Source: Linanthus parryae
Lineage: Eukaryota > Streptophyta > Magnoliopsida > Ericales > Polemoniaceae
NCBI GenBank assembly: GCA_023055425.1
Contig: JALGPY010000007.1
Location: forward strand, 19,850,001 to 19,914,000
DNA: 64,000 nt
Reading direction: 5' to 3'
Made by a program: the position numbers and the translations under genes. Below, in pieces: positions 1-12,699 of this stretch (position 1 is the stretch's first letter; each line of letters begins with the position of its first letter). The notes below the pieces were generated by a model. That model had not been told where the DNA came from, did not search any database, and saw nothing but the letters and a program-made list of their open reading frames with translations.

Positions 1-790
1 CACTACCATAACCATAACTCAATCACAGGAGGTTCGCATCATAGCGCCTCATAACCATAACATAATCAAAAAGAGGTCCGCATCACAACGCCTCAAAATC
101 TCATAACAGTAACCAATCACAATATGTCTAAAATGTATCGTATCAGGGATATGGCACAAACCCACGCACAACAATTTCCACTTTACATAATTACGTCTTT
201 TCTTCCAAGATATCACAAGATGTAAATCGGGAGCTCCAGGTAAAGCCGGTGGGGAAATTTTCATAATAATCGATGTATGATAGTGAGATATATATTATTT
301 GGCCAATAAGTGAGCGGTGTGCTACTTTTGGATAGTCGTGACCCGTGAAATAGGTAATCCTTGCCTAATATGGTAGTCATGATTGGAACGGTACTTTCTT
401 GTTTCACAATTGAATTTAGTCGTTCTTCTTTCGGATTCGTTATTTGGGATTTGAATTACCAATTTCAAACGGTACTTCAAGTAGAGTATTTCAAAAAACA
501 AGTAAATAACTCAAATAAAGCATGTATAGTAGTATTTCACAAATAACACACGTGATACACGAAAGAATGAAACGCACACGAGGCTAGGCATATTAACTTA
601 CCGTAATCAACAAGACATATGTATGCCGTGAGTAAATCTACCAAGCGGATGAGATTTCCAGGGTGAATGGAGTGACATCCTGCCATAGAAGTATGATGCG
701 CATGCTGTATAATTAAACAGCCCCCCCCCCCCCCCCGTATTGTGGATGCCTCACCTCATGAAGACAATACAATTTTCTATGTAACTTAAC
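1..790. other. Gene-free left edge, repeat-like sequence
   Basis: I see no gene here. A short repeated phrase (AGGTTCGCATCATAGCGCCT near 31, and a diverged AGGTCCGCATCACAACGCCT near 73) suggests the edge of an LTR or other dispersed repeat cut by the window start. A run of 16 C lies at 721-736. Short open frames at 49-264 (minus) and 361-546 (plus) carry no recognisable domain and are not called. Confidence 0.4.
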
Positions 791-796
791 TTCACA

Positions 797-3700
797 TGTC
801 ACATCCCCCTCCCGCCGATCCCGATTAGCGATTAATAAAACTTTGCGTTAACGGGAGGAGGGCGCGACATGCCGGTGCGGCATCGACTCGTCGAGAGGCT
901 AAACGAGTTATTTTAAAAGTCGTGACAAAAGATTGTATTTGAAAAAGTTTGCAGAAGCGTAAATAACAAATTGCTTGGGGTCGTCTTGATAAAGAATTTG
1001 AATTGTAAAAATTCCTCAAGAAAAGAAAGTTTGAACTTGGAAATAAATACATTTTAGCCCTCTCGACTCATAACATAAATAGAGCATAACTCGGGAAAGG
1101 TACTAGGTATCATACAATGGCTCATACAAGGTCGTGCATACATAATTACATAAATTTTACACTCTAACCAAAAAAGTTAAGAACATGTATTGTACAATTT
1201 CTCTAAGTCTTCTAACATATTTGCAAAATTTAAGCACATAAACATCATCCGTCCAACAAGCCATCACATCAAGTTAACGTAAAGCTACTTCTTGCTTCTT
1301 ACGTGTCCTTATAACCTGAAAAGAAAGTTAATTTTAAAGGGGTGAGCTCAACTAGCTCAGTGAGTTACATCTACGCCCCTCCGTAGGTTTGGAAAACCAA
1401 AAAGGGATACTTTTCCCATGGAGCGACATGAACATAAGGCATAGTCATACATACATATACTTGTGAAAATTCAAAGAGCATGACATTCATAAAACATAAC
1501 TTGTATCGTAAAGAAAGCGTAACGTAATGCATAACTTCGGACTGTTGAAACCGTATTGTTCCAAGTAGGAACTTTGCTTTGTCTCACGTGGAGACCATAA
1601 CGTACTTGAACATGCTTGCTTATTTTCTTATCTTATGGCCCGTGTAACCTTCGTGACTTAACATAACGTAGGGGCACGTCCATCGCGACGGCTCGTGAGG
1701 CGACGCGTTGCCTGCTTGTATTGCCCCGGCAAAAGGGTCGTAGCCTGCCTATACCCGACAGGGGGTTTCACTACGGTAACTGTGGCCTTTCTGAAAACGT
1801 GTTTTATCTTATGAAACGTTAATTTTCTTTGTTAGCATCCATGGGGCATAAACATTTTACTTGAGTAAAGAAAACATACATACATAATATAGGGACGACA
1901 TGAACATACATAAGCTTGTAAGAAAATTGAGGTTCGGTACAAACTTCTGGAGGTAGGGTAACTCACCTTGCGAGCTTAATCCATTTATTTAACATTCCTT
2001 ATTCCAAATTCATTCACCTATAAGCAAACGATCATCAACTCCGTTGTCACGTAAATAGCAAAGAACGCTACAAATCATACATATAATCACTTAGCACAAA
2101 ATCATTCCAAACATAGCACATAATCACTTAGCATGAATTTATTACAAACATAGCACATAATCACTTAGCATGAAATCATTCCAAACATAGACATGCCTAA
2201 ATCACTTAGCAAAATGATACAAGTCTTATAAATGCAAGATAAACAAACTTCTCACGCATCCATATGCTTGTATAGTCTTAAACATGTTATTAGATGCATA
2301 TGCAATGTAGAATGCAGCACATAAGAGCAATATGACATATAATGAACTAAAATGTAACTTGCATAAACTAGCTTTAAAAACTTGATAAACTTCTAAATCA
2401 TGCTTATAAGATAAGTATAACCATTGCTAGTACAAAATTCATAGGTGAATCAAAATAATTAATTGTGACCTCAAATTTTTGTCATAACATAGATAAATAG
2501 TTTACACATAACATATAAAAATATAAAAAAATTATGAAAACTTCTAAGTATTTATAAAATTTAATTACTGGTCTGTTTGGGTTTAAAAACAGAGGCTGAA
2601 AGCGGTCTTGGGAGTAAATTTATAAAATATTCATATGAACTCCAAAAATTATGAAAATTTTACAGTAGGTACCTAACATGTCTGGAAACTACATATCCAA
2701 ATTTGATAAGCATTAAAGTAGTATAAGTACATGAAATCGATGAAAATCTTCTCTGGTCTGGGTTGGACAGATTGTAAAAACAACCCAAGTTTTTGGCAGA
2801 TTAAAAATTAAATACAAATCCAATGGCTCTGAAAATTTTACTGTAGAAACATCACATGAAAATGCACAAACCATGAATTTTTCATAATTTTCTGAAATAA
2901 TTAAATATTTTTCTCAATTTTGTGAAATCAGCTCAAAACATGACTTTGATGGTTTTGTATAGTTCAAAACTTGTTGCATGCAGGAAATTTTCTTCCAACA
3001 TATAAAATTGGACAATCAAAATATCGGAAGCATATACATATATACCCAACAAACTCAATTTTATACTTGCATGCGTGAAAATCATGAAGATGATGATGAA
3101 TCAAGAACATGCAATCATCCTTTCAGAAAAAAAGAACATGCAATCACAAAGCCACCATGCTAACATATAAATGAGATGGTCAATGCTAAGATTGCATATT
3201 AAAAATGATGATCCACTAACATGCAACTAAATATTTGTCATAGAATCACAAGAATGAGGAGTGAATGAACAAAATCATGATGTAGGTGCAAAAGATGTAG
3301 AACTTACTCATACTTTCATGGTGTTCTTGAAGTGGGTTTGGGGAAGACATGAAAGATGACTCCTAGGACCTTTAATCTTGATGAAGATGCTCAAAACATG
3401 CTCCTCACCTTATATACTAACACCCATGATGAGTTTCCAACACTTAAAACCTCAAAAACTTAATTTTTGGACCATGTTTGTGGAGGCTTATGAACAAAAC
3501 CGAGAATGAAGCTAAGGGGAGAGAAATGAGAGCTTTGTGGCATTCATGAGTGAAAAAATGAGGAGGAAAAATGATGACCATGATGCAACTTGTGCTTATA
3601 TAGTCCCAAAATAATTGAGTGTGATGGTCACACCAAAATAAGTGAGAACAAGTATGTTCCAAATCATATAATGCACACTATCTACTTCATATTGATGCAA

Positions 3701-3965
3701 ATACTTGGTGTATGCAAAACATTCAATTAAATCAAGAATGCTATATTTTATTTCACATACAAATATTGCACAAAATACCATAAACTTATTTAAAAGACAT
3801 TATAGTTACCAAATAAAACAAACATGTAACTTGATTTATACTTCTATAATTTTTCTTAACAAAAAGTCTAGCATAAATAACAAAATATTTTCCTTAAACA
3901 CTCTTTTAGATAATACTATCATCACTTAAAGTTAAACATGTAACATAAATATTGGGGTTACTACA
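797..3965 (-). mobile_element. Long solo LTR (Ty3/gypsy-like), 3.17 kb, with 5-bp TSD
   Basis: The block begins TGTCACATCCCC and ends GGGGTTACTACA on the plus strand. Read on the minus strand this is an LTR starting TGTAGTAACCCC and ending GGGGATGTGACA, with canonical TG...CA ends. The 5 bp outside each end are identical: TCACA at 792-796 and TCACA at 3966-3970, a direct target-site duplication. No gag or pol coding sequence lies inside, so it is best read as a solo LTR left by LTR-LTR recombination. LTRs of this length with GTGACA ends are typical of Tekay/Del-like chromoviruses; that lineage assignment is inference. Short frames inside are not genes. Confidence 0.8.
2083..2215. repeat. Short tandem repeat inside the solo LTR, ~37-bp unit
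   Basis: The phrase ATAATCACTTAGCA recurs at about 2083, 2120 and 2157, with a variant near 2197 (spacing 37, 37, 40), separated by variants of AAATCATTCCAAACATAGCA. About four imperfect copies. Confidence 0.75.
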
Positions 3966-4299
3966 TCACACGTTTACTCTTCCATTTCATTAGGGGGAAA
4001 CATGTTTGCAAGATTGCGATAGCGATAGTAAGTACTTGTGATCCATTATGAAAGCGGCATCCACAACATGACCACGAGGTGTTGAGTTAACACTTGAAAA
4101 TAAAATTTTGGGGGTGAAACATTTTTGCTCTCTCCTCTCTAAATATAGTTATCGATATCTGTTTTATTTTCTTTCGAGTTGTGTTAACAATATCCAATCT
4201 GTAAACTCCGGCGTGTGTTTGTAGTATCAGACCGCTAGTGACAAGATGTAGTTGGAATAGGACGATGATCCGTCCATCATCCCACAACTGCATGATACA

Positions 4300-6500
4300 A
4301 TGTTAGCCGGAAAATTATATTTCGACTAAATCTGAGGCAATCCGACTAGATCTGAGGCAAAACCACCACGACCAAGGTTGTAAAGGGAATGTGGAACCTA
4401 AGGGAAGGTAAAGGTAGATTGAATTATTTGGTTCAAATTTCTTTACGTTTAGCTTATCGGATAAGGAAGATTATTGCAGATCTCACAATTGATCGCCATG
4501 TGTTGTGGGGAATCATCTTGTCTAGATGAAGGCATGGTGGTTTAGCAGGGGCCTTAATACGGTGGGTTTCTCCCAATGCGCCCTCTAGGTTCACGCACAA
4601 AATTACCCACTGGAAAAGAGGTCGCATGGGAATCTGCAGAGGATCAGGGGTTTAATCGGAGATGTTCTGAATCATGAAGATGCGAAGTCGAGTGTATTAA
4701 GTGTAAAACCTTATGTCATAATCAAGGTTTCAGTAGTTACCAAATATCATCTCCCTTGAGGATTAGCATTGAGGAAAATAGAGGAAGAGAATGTATGGAT
4801 TGTGTTCATATATGAATGGTTGAGATATTCTGCTACAGATGCGGTCTAATAGGACACATAAACTACCAATGTAGATACCCGACGAAGGAACAAGAAAGAG
4901 AGTCCGGGTATTCTGCTGATTTAAGTTTTCGACGACCGGAGCTAGAGAAGAAGCAAGAGGATGAAGTTTGGAAGCAAGAAAAGATGCATATGTGGAGACC
5001 ATTGATACATAAATTGGCACGTGAGATAGAAGACAATACACAATTGGCAGATATAGAATTTTTAGACGGTTTTGAGACGGTACGACTAAGGTAGGATTTC
5101 AAGGAGATAATGCTAGTAGAGTCAGAGGAAATAAGGCCAAAGGATTTCCAGGAGAACATGTGTATGGATACGGCACAAATGGTTGAGGAAAAAATGGCGC
5201 GAGAGGAGAATTTTGGAGGGAATCGGAAGGCAGAAGAAGATAAAGGGAACCTAACTTAAGTAGAGAGTTTGTCCTAATTTTAAAAGACAATGGTCCATCT
5301 ATGGAAATTCCATTATTGAAAAATAAAGAATACTATATGGAAGAGACCAATAGCCCAAAGCAGATGACTGTATGGGCCCCAAGAAGCCCAGGGAAGAGAA
5401 AATGAAGCAGAATGTCTAGAAATAAACATGTGTCTATTTGTCATGGATTGGTGGGCAACCCGAAGGTTAAACAGGTAACCCATACTTCTATATTGGGCTA
5501 GATCATGTTTTCAATACATTTGTAACCCTTAGAAGAAAGTTTGAGGATTATGGACTTTATAATGAGGCAAAAAGATCAAAGGTACAAAGATCATAGTGGG
5601 AGAGAGATATTCAGCCGAAATATGTTGAGAATACGACAGAAAAATTATTGGCATATGCAAAGGAAAGGACGCAGAAGGTCGGATTTTGAGAATCTACAAA
5701 GGTAGCGAAAATGGAGTTTCGGAAGTAGGATTAGTCAAAAAGTTGAAAGGGGATGACATGCGTTTTTGAGGTAATGAGTTCAGTCCATGTTCAATAGACA
5801 TACCAATATAAAGACTGTGTTATTGCTTTGAAAAAATTGGAGGAATCTAATATTAGCAATAATGTAAAATTGGCATTGGTGGATGGCATGAACAACCACA
5901 AGAGTCATGTTAGGGATATACAAGGCTTGGAGAGTAACTTGACAGTCCTGAGAATCCGAGTGCTAGTCTATTCCCATATCCCTAGCATTGTGTTATCGGA
6001 AGAAACTGAGTAGACGACTTCAAAATTAGAAGCTTCAGAAGGTCTTTGAGATTCCCTATTAAGATGTATATTAAGACAAAAGGTATTGCATGTGGTAGGT
6101 TGAAGACCTAAATGTGGAAGTAGTATGGAGTTCATTCAATGTAGTGCGGGTGAGAAAATAGGTCAAACGAAATATGTAGGAACACTAGTTTTTTACCAGT
6201 GCTCCTATTGAGTTTAAAAAAAGAGTTCATTTATGGAAATATATTCAGCAAGTGAGTGCCCGTCTTCAAGAACCGTGGTGCTAGTAGGCGATTGTAATGA
6301 TTTTTTCTTTGTGATAGTGAGAATGAATGTGGTAATATGCCTAGAAGGTGGAGATTGAGAAAGTTTCAGAAGTTCATGTCATAATGCAAATTACTTGAGC
6401 TCCGTTCACATAGGACTGAGTTACTCTGGGACTAATAAGATAACTACTTACAATGTGAGAGAACTAAGTAAACAAGTTTCACTCTCTGTAAAGTGGACCG
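4300..6500 (+). pseudogene. Decayed L1-type LINE (ORF1 zinc knuckle to ORF2 endonuclease)
   Basis: Three landmarks lie in the right order on the plus strand. First, 4816-5094 encodes a CCHC zinc knuckle (C-Y-R-C-G-x4-H-x4-C) followed by a charged region, as in ORF1 of plant L1 elements. Second, 5828-6013 ends with residues resembling the start of L1 ORF2 (GLESNLTVLRIRVLVYSHIP, then LSEET), the usual 'G-GS-LTVR-LR-LV...P-I-FLSETK' stretch. Third, around 6280-6480 GDCNDFF followed by a degraded LELRS...ELLW matches the endonuclease GDFND region. Frames shift and stops intervene throughout, and no reverse transcriptase follows. The element is dead and 3'-truncated; the outer borders are approximate. 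Confidence 0.7.
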
Positions 6501-9500
6501 AGCTTAATCCAAATGCAGTACTAACAAGAGAAATCCATCATTGTCTCTTACCACACCTGTAACACCCTCTGCATATTTCTAGGGGCTAATTTGTAATATA
6601 TCAATTTGTGGGGTAAATTGTAAATAAAATCTCTAAATTTTTCTAGCAGAGTTTAGACTGAATACTGACCATAAGATGGAGAAGGGGGGAATATAACACT
6701 TTGGAAATACTGGGGGGGGGGGGGGGTAAGAATGATTTTTTTTGAAACTTTTGGGGTCTTTGTGTGAATTCCACAACTTCAGTACCAACTGATCTCTGGG
6801 CAAATTGAAATATTAGGAAAGTCGGTATGAGAAGATAGATATTATAAAATTAGGGGATCAAGTTGTAATTTTCCGTAAAAATTTAAATCCTAAAACTATC
6901 CCTAATCTTCTAAAAATTACACTTGGACACCAATGCGAAAACTGCATGCTTGCAAGCTCTAAAATATTGCTACCTAGACTAGTGAGGTGTCATTCTCCAA
7001 ACACACGTCACTTCCAACATAAACTACCTACAATTTAGTCATTTACACGAAGTTTGGACGACCACCACCACAACCACGACTCTCCACCTCCACACCCTTA
7101 TTTACAGACCTGCTACAACCAGAGGTAGCCTTCCACCTGTGGAATAAAATCCTCAAAAAAATTTATTCAATCGGGAAATTGGGTAAGTGTTCGATGAACC
7201 CTAGCTCGGTTCTTGATAGATTTATCCTTCTTCGCTTGGATTTGTTAAATTGTGATACTCTTCCTCTTGAGGTATTTTCGACCCTGAAGAACCCAATACC
7301 TATCCCCAGATCGTCGGGAAACGTCGTTCGCCGGTTTTTGGGCAGTTTCTACTGCTGGGAAGACACCATGGTCGGTGAGGCCATGTAAAACTCGATTTCC
7401 TTCGTCAAATTCACCGGCGATTTGTTTGTTTTGATTCCTGAAACATGTAGATCACTCTTTCATCCTCCAAAGTTTCCCAAAAATCGATTTAGTTAAGTCT
7501 TGAATCCCTTTATTATTGTTTTTCTGGCTAGATTTGGTGCTTTGTTCGTGGTTCAATAACTCGCTCACGGAATGTTGGTTTGTCCTATGACTGGTGTTAC
7601 GTATTCCCTACACTTAGGGTTGCAATTCTATTGTCTATCTCCAATTCAATCAATAACATACTTGAAATTGAGCTCAAAGTTGGGAAGAATTGTTTGTGCA
7701 CATCCACTATGTTCTTGAGCTGAGCTTGCAGCCAACTTTGCACCTTTAATTGATGGAATAACATGTTCTATTTTTTTTCTTTGAAATCCTTGGACCAAGC
7801 ACTACAAGTCTCATTTTGATTTTGTCTCATGAATCCATCTCTAAGACCTTTGAAAATGGGATTTAAGTTGGTTGCACAATGTGTTGTTGATATAGTTGGT
7901 TATCCTGAAAATTTTGTACAATTTCCTCCAAGTCTAGATTGCTCAAATATCGATGAAACTTGGTGTTTTCTAGCCCTCATTGTAAAACCAGTTTTGGATT
8001 CATAACAGACTTGGGTGCAACTCAAATTAAAACCATTGCAGTTTCAACTATGAACATTGAGAGAAAATATGATGAACTATCTTGAATATAGGAAATATTA
8101 CAAGTGTTGAAAGTGATTAGGAAACTGTCACTTTAACCTAGCATAAATTTTTCAATACATCACGATAGCTTGAACTGTTCGTTCTTATGAAACATGGTCA
8201 AAAATACAACAACCCATGTTCTATGAGCTTTCTTCAGGTTCTAAACATTTTTTGCATAAATTTGGCCTAAATTGATTGAACATCGATTTTGAATAAAATG
8301 TAATCTGAACTAGCCATCTTTGAACTATCGTAACTTCTTCAGTTCTTGATCAAATTTTGTGATGCTTTCTACTGCAGGAAGCTGGTTGATTATACTCAAA
8401 TCATTCCTATAAAAAAAAAAACTCCAATAGATTCACCAGAAATCAAGGTATAAATAGCTACCTTGAAACTGAGAAATATCTCGAGAAATGTCCTAAGAGT
8501 TGGTCAATTATTATTATCCGAATTTGACCAAGTTTATCTCCTCGTGTATTTTGAATCTCGGAGAGAACAAATATGTTTTGGAAACTGATATTTCAATCCA
8601 CAAAATCCTATTTCAGATTCTCAATCTCTTCCTCTATTAACCAGAAGTTGAGTGCAAAGTTGACACTGTGAGACAGTTTCAACACCCATTGTGGTGAAAT
8701 CAATTTTTGAAGCCTGTCATACTTTCATGTTGCCAAATATGCCATTTATTCATGAAAATCATCAAAAGTTATTGAAAGGTCAAAATGGTAAAAAGGCATA
8801 AACCCCACCTTTTTGTAACCTCTTTCCAGTTATTTCAAAGCCACTACTCCACTACTACTCGCTCCATGATACAGGAAGTGGCTCTCCACTATTCTCAAGT
8901 AACTTCTTTTTTTCTTTACTATCAACTACAAATCCTCACCTTCATGTTTTGTGCATGACACCATTCATGTCGCTGCAATTTGTTTCGTAATGGAAATGGC
9001 AATGGATATTCAGGAATTGGAGATAAAAACGAAACTCATGTTCAACATTTTTTCCATCTTTCTCCTAATTAACTCTCATCTTTTTTCTTGCCAATTACAG
9101 TTGTTTGGATGATTTTCAACTGTTGTTATTTATTGTGAATTACCTTGATTGAAACAAAAGACAATTTTCCTGAACATTTTACTAACAAAAGATTTTCTTG
9201 ACATTTTTCTTTGAGAAAGACTAAAAAAGATTTACTCCATATTTTCCTTCAACAGAGAATTGTTCCTCTCCTATAAAAGACAACGCACTGCAGATTTTTG
9301 GATTGAACAGAAGAAGGGTTTCGGTTGCATTATGATTTTCTTCATTTTTTTTTTGGCAGAATTACTCAGAGGGTTAGTGAGGAACATTTATCTGTCACTT
9401 TTTGGACTAGTAAGCTGTTTGATTGAGTTCGTTGCTCCAATTTTTTTGTACAAGAGTTTGTTCAAGTTTTTCACAACTGTATATGTACGAAGTAGTTAAG

Positions 9501-10847
9501 AGTCACTTTTTATTCTTTCAGTTTGTTGCCTCTATACATTTTGTTCCAAATGTGTAGAAAGTCAAACAGTTTTTTCACCATTGTTGCGTTTTCCTACGAG
9601 GTCGTCCAGAGAAGTTCGCATCACTGAATTTGACCTCTACTGCAGTTTGTTGTTGCCATTCGAACTTCACTTTCTTACTCTTCCCTCTCGAGGTACTGAG
9701 TTTGTACTCAAGTTTGTTGGGTCCATTTTATTTTCTATGTTAACAATCAGATCTTATATTTTCTATCATTAACTATATCATTAATTTTTGTTTGGTATGT
9801 TTTAACACACAATGCGCGTATGATACGTGAAGTATAGATAAATTGAACTGATTCAAGATCCTCAGGTCTCCACACGACACGAACATACGAAAAACGACTC
9901 TAGTTTTGACTATTGCATACCCCGATCTAAATTGTATGAATACAACATGTTTAAATATATAAGTACTAGCCATAATCTAGACTGTTCGACTCTACATGCC
10001 AGAAAAGAATCGACAAAAAAACCCCGTCCACCAAAAAACTATTAAATAAATTATTGTAACTAAATAAATAAAAACCAAATAACTACATAAATTAATATTA
10101 CTAACTAAAAACTCATTAAAGAATAGAATGGTTCACCCGTATCATCGTACACGATGTATCCTGCCTCGAGTTGAGATGTAGCACTCAAATTTTCTCTATT
10201 ATTCTTTGATCTTTAGATATTTAATTTTCACTCAACATTAATTCATATTTTTCAATTTAAGTTGTTGTTTAGTTCGTTCATTTTCGAGCTGAGTTTGAAT
10301 TTCACAGCATGGAAGGTAATCAAAGATTGACACATGAAGACAGAGGTCAAGAGTTAGAGAATTACATGAGACTAGAATTGTTGATTTAATTACTGACCAG
10401 GTGGTGCAGAATATGAATTTACCATCTGGTATGATAAGAAAACAGTTTCCTATTCGGTTGAGTTTTGCAGTGATGATAAACAAGGCACTTCCTGAACCTA
10501 TTTTTAGCCAGGGACATCCATGCTGCATTGTTAAGGGGTACTTCTAGGAATACAACTGAGATTTTAATTAAAAAAATTGAGCTATTCGAGTAAATACGGA
10601 CTGGTACACTAATAATATGGCTACATAGAGCTGCTCCTATCAACTTCATATATGTGGATAATGTATATGTTTGTGACAAAACTGTCAAGATTTATGTGAC
10701 GATAACATGTTTATATTTTAAGCATCACCATTCTAACACTAAGACTTCATTGTAAGCATGCTCATTTGCACACACATCGTGTTTGCCGTTTTGCTAGTTT
10801 ATAATAATCCTAAGAAATGCAGTACATGATCTGAGTCATTTAGTCCC
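6500..10847. other. Intergenic, no gene recognised
   Basis: AT-rich sequence with many stops in all frames. A TGTAACACCC at 6558 resembles an LTR start, but I found no partner end or target duplication. A run of 15 G lies at 6712-6726. Open frames at 7179-7388, 9260-9499 and 9581-9772 are short, have no recognisable domain and no splice partners I can identify. Confidence 0.4.
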
Positions 10848-12261
10848 TGTAATAACCCATAATTTTAAGTATATCTTTAAAGTAATAAAATTTCTAATTT
10901 ATGTTTATGAGTTATTTTATTAGTATTTTGTTAAAGTGACAACATGTTAGTATGTCGAATAATTATTTATATGTTGTGTACTTGGTTAGATATAGAAGAA
11001 AAGAAAATACGAAAATTTAAAATCATGTCCCTTTATAATGAAGTTTTGTCAAATATTATATTATATATTACTAAGCAAAGTTGTGTAACAAAGTTGGTTT
11101 TAAGGATAAAGATGTGTGATTTGCTATGGTGGTCTTTAGCACCGGTATCTTTATGTTAATTATTGAACAAATATTTTGGAGGATGTTTATGATATATTGG
11201 TGGATAAGAATGCCATGGAATTTTTATTAATTTCGAAAATCAGCAATTAACATATTTAAAGTTTGATATCATCTCAATCATGTGTGCTGGTGCAGTGGTT
11301 AGTGGCATGTGTCCAGGTATGTGTCTACTTGGGTTCGAGTCACCTGCCTGGCTGTTGTTAATTTTATTATTAAATTATTTGTTAGCTGTCAAGATAAGAA
11401 CATTGATCTATCATCCTTATCAACAAATGATTGCCAGCACAACTGGTAAATGGTTTCCGTTTAAGAGCATGACACAGAGGTGCCTGTTTTGACTCCTCTT
11501 GCAAATTTCTGGATATTTTGTTAAAAGAGCTTGTTTTTTTACAACCAGCTCCCCCAAAGTTGCTAAAAATATCACCTGCCACCCCTAGGTCAGCCCCCCA
11601 CTATAATTGAACCCTCCTCCTTCATTTACAAAGTACACCTTCCTCCCCCCCTCTGCTCTAAATAGTGATTCTGAGAGTTGTTATTCCAATTATTTTCCCG
11701 GATTCGAAACTCCATTATTCTTATTAGTTTCTCACCTCACTTGAGATTCTTAAAAGAAAATATAGTTTTCACGTCTACTGTAATTACGGTCTATACATGA
11801 TTATATGCTTATATGTTGATTGTTAAGTTATTTTTTGTTATTCGCACGATGTATAAAGCATGATAATTATGTGATTCGTGATCGATGTTACAGTTTAATT
11901 GATTATTATATTTCTACGCCAGTGGCTAAGAGGTACCTACTGGGCTTTTTGCTCACCCTAAAATATCTACACGTACCGGAACGGGTCGATCGAAGACTCT
12001 AGACGGACTAGAATTATAGCATTTTTCAATTAAATGTAATATTTGTTAAGATTGTTTCTTTTGATATATGTAAACGATTACTTATCAAATGAGTAGGAAA
12101 ATGAAGGTTTTCTTCGAAATTCAAAAGATATTTATATTTCTAAGCTTCCGCTGTTTTTTATAAGAAAAGTGCTAAGGATCGTATTTCCGTCGCGGCCAAA
12201 AATGACGCGTTTACTGTAATAAATTCTTAATCAACGTAAAGAGAAAAGTCGGGTCGTGACA
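10848..12261 (+). mobile_element. Solo-LTR-like block, 1.41 kb, no TSD
   Basis: It starts TGTAATAACCCATAA and ends GGGTCGTGACA, the same kind of ends as the 3.17 kb solo LTR at 797-3965 but on the opposite strand. The 5 bp outside (GTCCC left, GTGCG right) do not match, and no primer-binding site follows. It is therefore an LTR that has lost its partner, either by recombination between elements or through decayed flanks. It contains a tRNA-like SINE head. Confidence 0.55.
11282..11345 (+). repeat. tRNA-derived SINE head (A and B boxes)
   Basis: TGGTGCAGTGG at 11288-11298 fits an RNA polymerase III A box and GGTTCGAGTC at 11332-11341 fits a B box, about 43 bp apart as in tRNA genes and tRNA-derived SINEs. 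The following CACCTGCCTGGCT and T-rich tail resemble the body of short plant SINEs. No cloverleaf acceptor stem can be formed, so this is not a tRNA gene. The 3' limit of the SINE is not clear. Confidence 0.5.
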
Positions 12262-12699
12262 GTGCGTGATTTGACAAACATTCATAAATTGTTTGGATTC
12301 CTAGATTGAACACATTTTGACTCGACATGTTTCAATATTCCCCTTTGTCGTGTGGGAAGAGAACTTCAATACTATTAAGGGAGTTCATCGGAGAGCTTGA
12401 GAGATAGTTTTCTCCAAATTCCATCTATTTTTACAAGTCTTTCCCTTTCATGGAAGGATTAAGATATTGTTAAATAATGATAGGTCTAGAAATTTCCTCC
12501 TCTATTATATCTTTCACACAATTCCTATATAGCACATTCAAAACAATCTAAAATATACCCTAATGATGAATAGAGTCGTATATTTGCTTGGAATCCTACG
12601 CTTGTGCGAGGTTTTGTGCAGAATTTATTGTTAAATCATGACATATTTTGTGCGTATTTCATATTAAGAGTTTTGTAAGTATTATGTGAAATCCGGGTG

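Noticed and set aside
2075..2215. CRISPR-like array of short repeats
   Set aside because: Unit and spacers are the same degenerate 37-bp tandem repeat inside a plant LTR; no cas genes and the wrong kind of genome.
6558..6600. TGTAACACCCTCTGC as an LTR start
   Set aside because: No partner terminus, primer site or duplication of ACACC found downstream.
11280..11350. tRNA gene
   Set aside because: A and B boxes are present but no acceptor or anticodon stem can be formed; a SINE head fits better.
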